Part shown: one piece after another, positions 36,501-44,350 of the stretch
How positions within the stretch are numbered: the first letter of the stretch is position 1
Layout of the letters: every line of letters begins with the position of its first letter
DNA from: an uncultured Erythrobacter sp.
Lineage (GTDB): Bacteria > Pseudomonadota > Alphaproteobacteria > Sphingomonadales > Sphingomonadaceae
Assembly: GCA_947493165.1 (NCBI GenBank)
Contig: CANLPY010000001.1
Location: 1,240,001-1,304,000, forward strand
Length of the DNA stretch: 64,000 bases
Reading direction: 5' to 3'
Position numbers and translations under genes: made by a program
The notes under the pieces: generated by a model
Database searches by the model: none
Told to the model about the DNA's origin: nothing
Seen by the model: only the letters and a program-made list of their open reading frames with translations

Positions 36501-36803
36501 TTATTCGATTACCTTGGGAACACCGAAAAAGCCGTGCTCTGTTGCCGGAGCATTGGCCAAAACATCGTCGCGCCGTCCGCCCGCGGTTTTGGGATCTGCG
36601 TCAATCACATCTTCGCGCAGGCGCAGCGTGTTTTCGATCACCGCGCTCATCGGCTCAACGCCGCTGGTGTCAACTTCGCTCAATTGCTCAACCCATTGAA
36701 GAATGTTGTTAAGCTCTGGAACCATTCGCTCAAGCTCGTCGTCACCCATTTTGATGCGGGCGAGGCCTGCGATTTTGGCGACGGTCTGTTTGTCTACCGA
36801 CAT
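36501..36803 (-). CDS. gatC: Asp-tRNA(Asn)/Glu-tRNA(Gln) amidotransferase subunit C
   Basis: GatC is the small belt subunit that stabilises the GatA-GatB complex. It is 100 residues long with the family start ([23 protein letters not shown], quoted in part: [12 protein letters not shown]), the [22 protein letters not shown] helix-loop (quoted in part: [15 protein letters not shown]) and a C-terminal LREDVI...[10 protein letters not shown] that packs on GatB. It follows the FKBP gene by 28 bases and precedes gatA by one. Confidence 0.95.
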   Translation of the reverse strand: MSVDKQTVAKIAGLARIKMGDDELERMVPELNNILQWVEQLSEVDTSGVEPMSAVIENTLRLREDVIDADPKTAGGRRDDVLANAPATEHGFFGVPKVIE

Positions 36804-36831
36804 TATTGCGTCTTTCGATTACTGGGTTCGA

Positions 36832-37434
36832 TTATTGCTGCGGTGCAGGGATTGGTTGTGCGCCTTCAGGCACGACTTGCGGTGCGGCGCCTGGCGCTCC
36901 GCCCGGACCTGCGGGAACGCCCATGGCCTGCTGCAAAATACCGAGTTTGCGCTCAAACTCTTCCTCAGTCATGAAATCGATCAACTCGACCTCAAAAACA
37001 AGGTCCGCGCCGGGCGGGATCGGAGCGCCCTCAGGCGGGCTGTCACCGTAGGCCTGATCAGCCGGGATAAAGAGCTTGTACTCACCGCCGCGCTGCATTT
37101 GCACCGCGCCATCGCGGAAACCGGGCAGCATACGCGCCAGTGGCAACGGATTTCCTTCCGGGAAAATCCCTTCAACAGGCAGAGGGACATCTTGTGACTG
37201 ATCGAACATCTCACCTGTGTCAGCCAGCGTACCTTTGTAATTGACGAACACAACGTCTTCAGGACCGGGCATTTCACCTTCGCCCGCGACGATGGTTTCA
37301 ACCGAGAGACCTTTCGGCATCGCCGACCAAGCGAGCGCACCGCCAACCAGTACGGCAATCAGCACACCAAGCCACAGCTTGGTTAGCGAGCCTTTGGCAA
37401 TTGGCTGCAAGGGAACACGGGTAACTTCGGCCAT
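36832..37434 (-). CDS. FKBP-type peptidyl-prolyl cis-trans isomerase, membrane-anchored
   Basis: FKBP isomerases speed proline turns during folding. The 200-residue protein starts at ATG 37434 (MAEVTRVPLQ) with CAGGAT upstream. One membrane helix (LWLGVLIAVLVGGALAW) anchors it, so the FKBP domain faces the periplasm. The domain has VFVNYKGTLADTGEMFDQS, MLPGFRDGAVQMQRGGEYKL (quoted in part) and the closing PPGADLVFEVELIDF, all characteristic. A Pro/Ala/Gly/Gln-rich tail follows. It is upstream of gatC in the same direction, and a strong terminator separates it from rpsU. Confidence 0.93.
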   Translation of the reverse strand: MAEVTRVPLQPIAKGSLTKLWLGVLIAVLVGGALAWSAMPKGLSVETIVAGEGEMPGPEDVVFVNYKGTLADTGEMFDQSQDVPLPVEGIFPEGNPLPLARMLPGFRDGAVQMQRGGEYKLFIPADQAYGDSPPEGAPIPPGADLVFEVELIDFMTEEEFERKLGILQQAMGVPAGPGGAPGAAPQVVPEGAQPIPAPQQ

Positions 37435-37465
37435 GAAACAATCCTGACTGTGTGATGATGCCTGC

Positions 37466-37498
37466 AAAACAAAAGGGCGCGGTAATTAGCCGCGCCCT
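37466..37498 (-). terminator. Intrinsic terminator after rpsU
   Basis: AGGGCGCGG and CCGCGCCCT form a 9-base-pair stem with a 7-base loop. Read on the minus strand it is followed by TTTTGTTTTG. It ends the rpsU transcript just before the FKBP start. Confidence 0.88.
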
Positions 37499-37552
37499 GA
37501 TGGCTTATCCGGTTATGTGTTTCAAGCGGATAACGCGCGAAACACAGACGGC

Positions 37553-37759
37553 CTATTTGATGCCGTCGCGCTCCATGCGCTTACGCTCAAGCTTGCGAGC
37601 GCGGCGAACAGCTGCTGCCTTTTCACGGGCGCGCTTTTCGCTTGGCTTTTCATAGTGGCGACGCAATTTCATTTCGCGATACACGCCTTCACGCTGCAGC
37701 TTCTTCTTAAGCGCGCGCAGGGCCTGATCGACATTGTTATCGCGAACCATGATTTGCAT
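37553..37759 (-). CDS. rpsU: 30S ribosomal protein S21
   Basis: S21 is a small basic protein of the 30S subunit platform, near the anti-Shine-Dalgarno helix. The 68-residue sequence is characteristic ([20 protein letters not shown], then a long basic helix [29 protein letters not shown], partly quoted). Translation may start at MQIM or at the internal MVRDNN, which is the usual family start. It stands alone between its terminator and a 170-base upstream stretch with no other gene, which must hold its promoter. Confidence 0.96.
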   Translation of the reverse strand: MQIMVRDNNVDQALRALKKKLQREGVYREMKLRRHYEKPSEKRAREKAAAVRRARKLERKRMERDGIK

Positions 37760-37929
37760 AAACGACTATTACCTCATTCCAAAAGCGCAGAGACCCGCTG
37801 CGAATCGCGGGACCAACGCGTAAAACTGACGCTAAAAACGGCGCGTTTCCTGCCTGTTTAGGGCGAGAACGCGCTCGGATTGGCATTCACATAACCAAAC
37901 TGCGGAAAAATGGCAAGACTTTGTGCGGG

Positions 37930-38472
37930 TCAGCCAGCCCGATTATATGCCTCTTGCACCCATGCTTTCACTTCAGCATCAAATTCCGCCGCACTTTCCA
38001 GCCGAACGCGGTGGCTGCACATGGGGTTGTAAGCCTCTAGACGCCCTGACGGTTCATCACCCTTCAAGGCAAGCCCCAGATCAACCCGGGACTTTGTTGC
38101 CGGTGTGATCAGCGCAAACTGCTTCTTGCGCCGAAGGCTAACGCTCGCTTTCTTTGGTGCAATCTCAACATCGCCGCCTAAGGCATTGGCATAGAGCACG
38201 ATGGCGTCATGGACCGAACGCAGCCCTGCTTTCGCGCCAGAATATTGCTCTGCCACCCAGTCAACGTCTTCGCCCGTCTCCTTAGATTTCGCGACGAGCA
38301 GATTGGCAAAGCCATGTGACACCCCGTGCTCATCTTTCAATAGAGCCATGACCTCACCGTGCTTTTGCAGACCTGAAGCGTTGATGATATCGATCCAATC
38401 CTGCAGCGATTTTCCGGTCTTCTCCGGTATGTTGGCGATCATCGTCGCTAGTTGCTGATCCGGCGTAGCCAT
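37930..38472 (-). CDS. DUF4287/DUF5655 domain protein
   Basis: This is a 180-residue cytoplasmic protein of a family known in many bacteria but without a defined role. The N-terminal part (IPEKTGKSLQDWIDIINASGLQKHGEVMALLKDEHGVSHGFANLL, of which KTGKSLQDWIDII and KHGEVMALLKDEHGVSHG are diagnostic) is the DUF4287 domain. The C-terminal half (LRSVHDAIVLYANALGGDVEIAPKKASVSLRRKKQFALI, partly quoted) is DUF5655-like. ATG 38472 is preferred, with GGGAGGGT upstream, over a GTG two codons earlier. It is divergent from crcB. Confidence 0.85.
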   Translation of the reverse strand: MATPDQQLATMIANIPEKTGKSLQDWIDIINASGLQKHGEVMALLKDEHGVSHGFANLLVAKSKETGEDVDWVAEQYSGAKAGLRSVHDAIVLYANALGGDVEIAPKKASVSLRRKKQFALITPATKSRVDLGLALKGDEPSGRLEAYNPMCSHRVRLESAAEFDAEVKAWVQEAYNRAG

Positions 38473-38588
38473 GGGCACCCTCCCTCGTGCAATTTGACAC
38501 AGACTAGCAAATTTGGCCGCAACAATAAAATTGCCGCTCGCGCAATGCGCAGATGACGAATGGGCTGACCGCGTCTAAGAGCCTCGAA

Positions 38589-38993
38589 ATGTCTTCGTCC
38601 CTATCTCCAATTTTGGCGACATCCTATGTCGCGTGCGGCGGCGCCATTGGTGCGGCTTGTCGGTATCAATTGGGCCGGTCGATGATGAATGCGCTGGGTC
38701 CATCGGCGACCATTCCTTGGCCGACATTCGCGGCGAATGTGCTGGGCGGGCTTGCCATGGGATTGTTGTTTGGATGGTTAGCTCGCGAAGGCGGCGCCAG
38801 CGAAACGCAGCGCCTGTTCCTGGGCGTCGGGCTGCTCGGCGGATTTACCACATTCAGCGCATTTAGCCTCGAAATGCTGCAATTGATTGAGCGCGGGCAG
38901 GCAGGAATGGCGATTGGATATGCGATGATTTCAGTGATTATGGCGCTTGCGGCGCTTTACATAGGCCTTTCAATCGTGCGGGTGGCGACATGA
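38589..38993 (+). CDS. crcB: Fluoride ion exporter CrcB (Fluc)
   Basis: CrcB/Fluc forms dimeric fluoride channels that keep cytoplasmic fluoride low. Four hydrophobic helices are visible in about 134 residues. The conserved GGAIGAACRYQLG start, the WPTFAANVLGG asparagine segment and the GFTTFSAFSLE phenylalanine-box motif are all present. The start at 38589 (MSSSLSPIL) is preferred; a longer frame begins at 38553. No fluoride riboswitch is recognisable upstream. The stop overlaps the next start by four bases, the first link in a chain of five coupled genes. Confidence 0.93.
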   Translation: MSSSLSPILATSYVACGGAIGAACRYQLGRSMMNALGPSATIPWPTFAANVLGGLAMGLLFGWLAREGGASETQRLFLGVGLLGGFTTFSAFSLEMLQLIERGQAGMAIGYAMISVIMALAALYIGLSIVRVAT

Positions 38994-40234
38994 GCGGCCC
39001 TGACCAAAACGAGCAGGTCCGCCAATTTACCGTTGGCGAGGATGATGAAGGCATACGCTTAGACCGCTGGTTTAAGCGCAACCTTCCGCAGATCGGCTTT
39101 GCGACGATTTCACGCTGGGCGCGCACGGGCCAGTTGCGGGTCGATGGTAAGCGCGCCAAACCCGAAGATCGCCTGACCGAGGGGCAAGTGCTGCGCGTTC
39201 CGCCCGGTGGGGAGCAAAAGCCCGGCGGCAAATCCCCGCGCAAAAACCGCGAATTGACAGCTGATGAGATCAGCCAGGCGCGCGATATGGTCATTCGAGA
39301 AACCAAGACCGCGATTGTGATCAACAAGCCACCCGGCCTCGCGACCCAAGGCGGCAGCAAAACGACAAAGCATGTCGACGGGCTGCTGGATGCGTTTGTG
39401 CCGGCAGAGGGCGAGGTGAACGCCGGTGTGCGCCCTCGCCTTGTCCACCGACTGGATAAAGACACCAGCGGCGTTTTGCTGATCGCGCGCACTCCGGGCG
39501 CGGCGGCGAGTTATTCCAAGCGTTTCTCTGGCCGCAGCGCGCGCAAAGTGTATTGGGCGCTGATCGTCGGCATTCCTGAGGTTTCGCAGGGGACCATCGA
39601 CGCGCCGCTCGCCAAACAGCCGGGCACTGGCGGCGAGAAGATGCATGTCGATGAGGAAGACGGTCAGCCAGCCAAGACCCGCTACCGCGTCGTCGAGCGC
39701 GCGGGCAATCGCACCGCCTGGGTTGAGTTGGAACCATTGACCGGACGCACACACCAGTTGCGCGTTCACATGGCAGCGATCGGCCATCCCATTGTGGGCG
39801 ATGGCAAATATGGCGGGCAGGACGCGTTTTTGACCGGCGCGATCTCACGCAAAATGCACCTGCATGCACGGCGGCTTATCATTTCAGAGCCCGGCCGCGG
39901 CACAACCGGCGGCAAGGACACCGGCGGCGGCAGGCTGGACGTTACCGCCGACCTGCCAGAGCATTTCGCTGCCAGCATGGAAGCATTGGGCTTTGATGAA
40001 GGTGCGAGCGATGCCGATCCACGTCTGGATTTGGCTCCTGAAAAGACCAAGGCTGAGAAGAAGCAGGCGGCGCGCCAGCATGCCAAGAATTATCGCAAGG
40101 AACGGCGCGGTGAGCGCAAGACGCGCACCGCTGGTACGCGCGGCAACACGGGCGGCGATCCGCGAGGTAAGAAGCGCAAGCCATCGAAACGCTCTGGAAA
40201 GCCCAATGGCAAACCGGCGGGCAAGCGTAAATGA
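38990..40234 (+). CDS. RluC/RluD-family rRNA pseudouridine synthase with basic tail
   Basis: RluA-type synthases convert uridines in 23S rRNA. An S4 RNA-binding domain (RLDRWFKRNLPQIGFATISRW, quoted in part) leads into the catalytic domain with the active-site HRLDKDTSGVLLI, followed by GRSARKVYWALIVG and the LEPLTGRTHQLRVHMAAIGHPIVGD block (quoted in part). Normal family members end near residue 320; this one continues with about 90 Lys/Arg/Gly-rich residues (KKQAARQHAKNYRKERRGE and onward), probably disordered and RNA-binding. RluC and RluD cannot be told apart here. Start ATG overlaps the crcB stop. Confidence 0.91.
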   Translation: MSGPDQNEQVRQFTVGEDDEGIRLDRWFKRNLPQIGFATISRWARTGQLRVDGKRAKPEDRLTEGQVLRVPPGGEQKPGGKSPRKNRELTADEISQARDMVIRETKTAIVINKPPGLATQGGSKTTKHVDGLLDAFVPAEGEVNAGVRPRLVHRLDKDTSGVLLIARTPGAAASYSKRFSGRSARKVYWALIVGIPEVSQGTIDAPLAKQPGTGGEKMHVDEEDGQPAKTRYRVVERAGNRTAWVELEPLTGRTHQLRVHMAAIGHPIVGDGKYGGQDAFLTGAISRKMHLHARRLIISEPGRGTTGGKDTGGGRLDVTADLPEHFAASMEALGFDEGASDADPRLDLAPEKTKAEKKQAARQHAKNYRKERRGERKTRTAGTRGNTGGDPRGKKRKPSKRSGKPNGKPAGKRK

Positions 40235-40896
40235 GCGCCTTCCAAGGCAAACCCAAACTCGCCGTGTTCGATTGCGACGGGACGCTGGTCGATGGCCAGG
40301 CAGACATTTGTGACACAATGGAACAGGCGTTTGCGCGCGCTGGCCTTGCTCAGCCCAACCGCAATGATGTGCGGCGGATCGTGGGCCTTAGCCTACCGGT
40401 CGCCATCCGCAATCTTGCGCCTGATCTGGGCGAAGACGATGTCAAACATGTCGTTGAATTCTACAAATCCAGTTATTTTGCGCGGCGCCAAGAAGGCTTG
40501 CTGCATGAGCCGCTGTATGACGGGATGCTCGACCTGCTCGGACGCTTACGCGAGGCCGGATGGTTGCTCGCTGTCGCCACCGGCAAATCGGATCGGGGCC
40601 TAGAGGCAGTGCTAGCCGCGCACAACATTCGCGACCATTTCGTCTCGCTGCAAACCGCAGACCGCCACCCGTCAAAACCGCATCCCGCCATGCTGGAGGC
40701 CGCCGTGTTTGAGGCAGGCGCACAGCCGGCCGACACCGTAATGATAGGCGATACGACGTTCGACATCTTAATGGCGCGCGAGGCGAATATCCGCAGCGTC
40801 GGCGTGGCGTGGGGTTATCATGAGCCGGAAGAATTGACCGAAGCAGGCGCACAAGGGGTTGCGCACACGATGGCTGATCTGGAGAAAATGCTGTGA
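40231..40896 (+). CDS. HAD-superfamily phosphatase (phosphoglycolate phosphatase-like)
   Basis: This HAD hydrolase has the nucleophile motif VFDCDGTLVDG at the N-terminus, a cap domain, the Thr/Ser motif in VATGKSDRG, the Lys of HPSKPHPAM and the acidic motif MIGDTTFDILMAREA. The arrangement matches phosphoglycolate phosphatase and related Gph/PGP enzymes, but the substrate cannot be fixed from sequence. It overlaps both the upstream synthase gene (four bases) and the downstream 83-residue gene (four bases). Confidence 0.88.
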   Translation: MSAFQGKPKLAVFDCDGTLVDGQADICDTMEQAFARAGLAQPNRNDVRRIVGLSLPVAIRNLAPDLGEDDVKHVVEFYKSSYFARRQEGLLHEPLYDGMLDLLGRLREAGWLLAVATGKSDRGLEAVLAAHNIRDHFVSLQTADRHPSKPHPAMLEAAVFEAGAQPADTVMIGDTTFDILMAREANIRSVGVAWGYHEPEELTEAGAQGVAHTMADLEKML

Positions 40897-41144
40897 GTGA
40901 CCTCACTCCGCAAGAAAAAGAACAGCGAGCGATGCGCCGCGTCGGGTTAATGAACGCCGCACGTTTTGGCTCTATTATCGTCGCCATGATCGGCATCGCG
41001 ATGACGCAGGGCGCTATCGAAGGCTATCCAAATGCGCTCGCTTATATACTTTGTTTCGCCGGTGCGATGGGGTTCTTTTTCGGCCCCTATGCGCTGGTAC
41101 GAAAATGGAAATCAGCTGAACGCGATCAGGAAAACGATCGGTGA
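40893..41144 (+). CDS. Small two-helix membrane protein of unknown function
   Basis: This is an 83-residue protein starting at GTG 40893 inside the stop of the HAD gene (four-base overlap). A charged N-terminus (MSDLTPQEKEQRAMRRVG) is followed by two hydrophobic helices (SIIVAMIGIAMTQGA and ILCFAGAMGFFFGPYAL) and a basic-acidic tail. The position between a HAD phosphatase and an ATP12 chaperone, with overlaps on both sides, supports real translation. It might help the F1 assembly chaperone at the membrane, but that is only a suggestion. Confidence 0.7.
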   Translation: MSDLTPQEKEQRAMRRVGLMNAARFGSIIVAMIGIAMTQGAIEGYPNALAYILCFAGAMGFFFGPYALVRKWKSAERDQENDR

Positions 41145-41842
41145 AGCGGTTTTACGAAAAGGTCGACACGCGCGCGGCTGAGGACCAAGACGGTTGGCAA
41201 GTCGTACTGGATGGACGCGGGTTAAAAACCGTGAGCGGCACACCTCAGATCGTGCCGACACAGTCGCTTGTCAAAGCAATGGCGGCGGAATGGTCTGAAC
41301 AGGGCGAAGAGCTGGACACGTCCCGCTTTATCTACCGTGACATGGCCGATTACGCGATTGATGTTGTTAGCGACTCGCGCAAGGAAACGCTCACCAAACT
41401 TCTCAGCTACGGTGAGACAGATACGCTTTGCTATCGCGCTGATCCAGAAGACGCGCTTTTTGCGCGCCAGCAAGAAGTGTGGGAACCATTGCTGGCTCAG
41501 CTAGAGGAACGCGGCAATGTGCAATTTCAGCGGGTCAGTGGCATCGTCCACAAACCTCAAAGCGCAGAAACGCTTGCCAGCCTTCGCTCAGCCATCGAAC
41601 CCCGCACCGAGTTTGAGCTAGCCGCGCTAGAAAGCCTTGCAGCGCTATCCGCTTCGCTCAGCATTGCGATCCTTGCGAGCGAACCAGATGCCGATGCTGA
41701 AAGTCTGTGGCGCGCCGCTTCATTGGAAGAAGAATGGCAAGCCGATCTATGGGGCCGCGACCACGAAGCGGAAGAGCGCAGGGCCAAACGTCGCGGTGAT
41801 TTCCTCAGCGCTCAGCAATTCTTGATGCTGGCTCGTAGCTGA
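41141..41842 (+). CDS. ATP12-family F1-ATPase assembly chaperone
   Basis: ATP12 proteins bind the F1 alpha subunit during ATP synthase assembly. They are found in mitochondria and in alphaproteobacteria, consistent with the suggested organism. The N-terminal KRFYEKVDTRAAEDQDGWQVVLDGRGLKT (quoted in part) and the C-terminal ALESLAALSASLSIAILASE with EEEWQADLWGRDHEAEERR are typical. It starts at GTG 41141, overlapping the preceding stop, and is the last gene of the crcB chain. It converges on the Mla block with only a 16-base gap. Confidence 0.9.
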   Translation: MKRFYEKVDTRAAEDQDGWQVVLDGRGLKTVSGTPQIVPTQSLVKAMAAEWSEQGEELDTSRFIYRDMADYAIDVVSDSRKETLTKLLSYGETDTLCYRADPEDALFARQQEVWEPLLAQLEERGNVQFQRVSGIVHKPQSAETLASLRSAIEPRTEFELAALESLAALSASLSIAILASEPDADAESLWRAASLEEEWQADLWGRDHEAEERRAKRRGDFLSAQQFLMLARS

Positions 41843-41858
41843 ACCGCTACACCTCCAC

Positions 41859-42530
41859 CTATTCGGGTTGTGAAGGCTCCGCCGACACCGACTGGCCCAC
41901 CAAAGCATCAGCCAATTGCGCAGCAACCCGGTTGGCCGCCCGGTTTAAGGCTTGCCCCACCGACCTCGGATCTGGCGTCACGCTTTCTTCCACCGCCTCT
42001 AAACGGAACGTCGCAAATCTGCTGTCATTAGCGCCCTGATCATTCGAAATGATCACGTCATAGCGCACGACAGCGGCAGACCGCGTCGCGTCATATCCGA
42101 ATTCGCGTAAAGTTCCGCGAATTGCGATTTTCGCATTCAGAGGGGCATCATCAGTGTCCAGCACTAAAACGGCGCTGCGCGCACGCAAAGTTTCGCCGAC
42201 CAAGCGGCGAAACAGCCGGGCAGGCTTTTCGACCCAGAACGCGTCTTGCAGATAGGCGATTTCGTTGCCGCTCACCTGCACGGGGATACGGGTGACGTCT
42301 AATCGCGCGGGCACTTCAGGCGTCGCAACAAAAATCGCATCTTCATTTACAATTGGACTGCCCTGCCCGCTCGGCGCGGTAAGGTCTGATGTGAGGGTAA
42401 GCAGGCTCTCTGGTGGCTCACCGCCCAGACTGACACAGCCAGAAACCGTAAGCACTAACGGTGCGCACGCCGCCAGTTTGAGCGCGCGCGCCAACATATT
42501 TGAACGGCTCATACCAATCTGATCCCTCAT
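41859..42530 (-). CDS. ABC-transport auxiliary lipoprotein of the Mla block (PqiC-like)
   Basis: This protein is encoded last in the Mla-type operon. It has a lipobox ending VLTVSGCVSLG, so it is an outer-membrane or inner-membrane lipoprotein, and matches the ABC_trans_aux / PqiC-like pattern (VSLGGEPPESLLTLTSD region, then SNDQGANDSRFATFRLEAVEE, quoted in part). PqiC-like proteins bridge MCE-domain proteins to the outer membrane. The start at ATG 42530 overlaps the mlaD stop by four bases; ATG 42512 (MSRSNM) is an alternative six codons later. Confidence 0.8.
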   Translation of the reverse strand: MRDQIGMSRSNMLARALKLAACAPLVLTVSGCVSLGGEPPESLLTLTSDLTAPSGQGSPIVNEDAIFVATPEVPARLDVTRIPVQVSGNEIAYLQDAFWVEKPARLFRRLVGETLRARSAVLVLDTDDAPLNAKIAIRGTLREFGYDATRSAAVVRYDVIISNDQGANDSRFATFRLEAVEESVTPDPRSVGQALNRAANRVAAQLADALVGQSVSAEPSQPE

Positions 42531-43474
42531 GGCTCATAGTCCGGCAATGGCTGACCTTGGAGCAGCGCACCAACGCCGCGATCATCCAGTTTTTCGGTGA
42601 CATTGCGCAGCGCCCGGCTGGTAGCCCGCAAATCCTGCAAGGTTGCCTCCGCATTCGGAATAGTGCTTTCGCGCAATTGCCGCGCTGCTGGCCGCGTTTC
42701 TTCCAACGTCTTTGCGAGTTCTGCCGCGGCCAAATTGGCAGAGGCAAGCGTTCCGCGCAGCTCTTTCGACAGAGCCGGTCCTTCGGTGTTGAGCAGATTG
42801 TCGGTAGAGGCGGTCACTTTTTCAAACGCATCGAGCGCCTGAGCCGCTTCACCCAGCGCATTTTCCAATTCAGCGAACGTACCCTCCAACCGCGGCGCAG
42901 CTTGCGCAAGCTCCCCGGAAAGTTGGTTCGTATTGCGGAGAATGCCTGAAAGTTGCTCTTGGTTTTCTGGCCCAAGAATGGTGTTCAGCTGTTCAGTCAA
43001 CGTGGCCAGCCGCTCGAGGAGCAACGGAGCACTGGCAAAAATCTCACCAATGCCGCCGCGACCAGGAGGGATGACAGGACGCCCTTCGGGACAGGCGGTC
43101 GTCTCGCAAGTAATCGCTGGTGCATCTTTGCGCGCACCATCAAGCAGGATTGTCGAGACTCCCGTGAAGCTCGCTTGAATGGTCGCTTCCGTTCCCACCA
43201 AAATTGGAACATCCTCCTTCACTCGCACGCGCACGCGCACGAATTCTGGATCATCTTGTGACAACGAAATTTGGGCTACCTGTCCGACTGGCACGCCGGC
43301 AAATGAAACTTGGCTGCCGTTTGCTAGGCCAGAGACCGATTGCGCATAGAAGATATCATATTCGTTCTGCTCGCCCTGACCAAGTCGCGCGATCCAAACG
43401 ATAAACGCGGCTAGCGCCGCCAGCAAAACTAGCGTTACCGCCCCTACCCAAAGGTGATTGGCCCGTGTTTCCAT
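42527..43474 (-). CDS. mlaD: MCE-domain phospholipid-transport protein MlaD
   Basis: MlaD rings carry lipids across the periplasm. An N-terminal membrane anchor (VTLVLLAALAAFIVWIARLG) is followed by the MCE domain (YDIFYAQSVSGLANGSQVSFAGVPVGQV, partly quoted, with the SGL..GS.V.F.GV.VG signature) and a long alpha-helical/coiled-coil region (about residues 150-300: LERLATLTEQLNTILGPENQEQL and following heptads). The extended tail makes it longer (315 aa) than E. coli MlaD and more like the family's MlaD/TtgC variants with a helical tube. The operon also encodes ATPase, permease and lipoprotein. Confidence 0.9.
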   Translation of the reverse strand: METRANHLWVGAVTLVLLAALAAFIVWIARLGQGEQNEYDIFYAQSVSGLANGSQVSFAGVPVGQVAQISLSQDDPEFVRVRVRVKEDVPILVGTEATIQASFTGVSTILLDGARKDAPAITCETTACPEGRPVIPPGRGGIGEIFASAPLLLERLATLTEQLNTILGPENQEQLSGILRNTNQLSGELAQAAPRLEGTFAELENALGEAAQALDAFEKVTASTDNLLNTEGPALSKELRGTLASANLAAAELAKTLEETRPAARQLRESTIPNAEATLQDLRATSRALRNVTEKLDDRGVGALLQGQPLPDYEP

Positions 43475-43528
43475 TGGTTTCCCTATGAACGTGGGAGGGT
43501 CGGCTTGTCTATGGACTTGTCCATCGGC

Positions 43529-44350
43529 CTACCTCCCTGCTTCTAGTTCGCCGCGATCATGCGTAGCGAGCGCTGCTCGGCCGCGCGGCCCATTAAAGTA
43601 GTCTTTGATCCACGGGTGCCCAGTGGCAATCAATTCCGGTATTGTTCCGACAGCAACCACTTGTTTATCCGCCAGCACTGCGACCCGGTCACAAATTTCA
43701 TAAAGCGTATCCAAATCATGCGTGATCAGGAAAACGGTTAAGCCCAAAGTTTCTTTCAACTGTTTGGTCAGATGATCGAAAGCAGCTGCGCCAATCGGAT
43801 CAAGACCTGCAGTCGGCTCATCCAGAAAAAGCAGCTCAGGATCGAGTGCCAGCGCGCGAGCCAGGCCTGCGCGCTTCTTCATCCCGCCAGATAGCTCCGA
43901 CGGATATTTTGCAATAGCATCTTCGGGCAAACCGGAAAGCAGCACTTTATGCCGAGCGATCTCTCGGCGCAGCTGGGGCTCAATTTCAGGGTAAAACTGC
44001 TTCAGCGGCACTTCTACATTTTCGCCAACAGTCAGCGTGGAAAACAGCGCTCCGCCTTGGAACATCACGCCCCAGCGGCAGCGCACGCCCAAATCCTGAT
44101 CTGGATCAATGCCAGTAATCTTACGTCCAAACACAGAAATATCGCCATCGGTCGGCGTCTGCAGGCCAATGATTGAGCGCATCAAAACCGACTTTCCTGT
44201 GCCAGATCCGCCAACAACGCCCAGAATCTCGCCTTCGCGCACTTCCAGGGAAAGGTCTTGGTGCACCGCGAAATCACCAAACTTGTTCTCAAGATTGTGC
44301 ACCACGATCGGTGGATCACCGCTGAAACGGGGATTTAGTGTGTCTTTCAT
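43529..44350 (-). CDS. mlaF: ABC transporter ATPase MlaF
   Basis: MlaF powers the phospholipid transporter. The start ATG 44350 shares one base with the mlaE stop (TGATG); the frame extends upstream but that part overlaps mlaE. Motifs are complete: Walker A GGSGTGKSVLM, Q-loop, signature LSGGMKKRAGLARAL, Walker B ELLFLDEPTAGLD and switch His in FLITHDLDT. It is followed by mlaD after about 54 bases. Confidence 0.94.
   Translation of the reverse strand: MKDTLNPRFSGDPPIVVHNLENKFGDFAVHQDLSLEVREGEILGVVGGSGTGKSVLMRSIIGLQTPTDGDISVFGRKITGIDPDQDLGVRCRWGVMFQGGALFSTLTVGENVEVPLKQFYPEIEPQLRREIARHKVLLSGLPEDAIAKYPSELSGGMKKRAGLARALALDPELLFLDEPTAGLDPIGAAAFDHLTKQLKETLGLTVFLITHDLDTLYEICDRVAVLADKQVVAVGTIPELIATGHPWIKDYFNGPRGRAALATHDRGELEAGR

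Noticed and set aside
38473..38588. Fluoride riboswitch upstream of crcB
   Set aside because: The expected conserved crcB motif elements are not recognisable in this gap.
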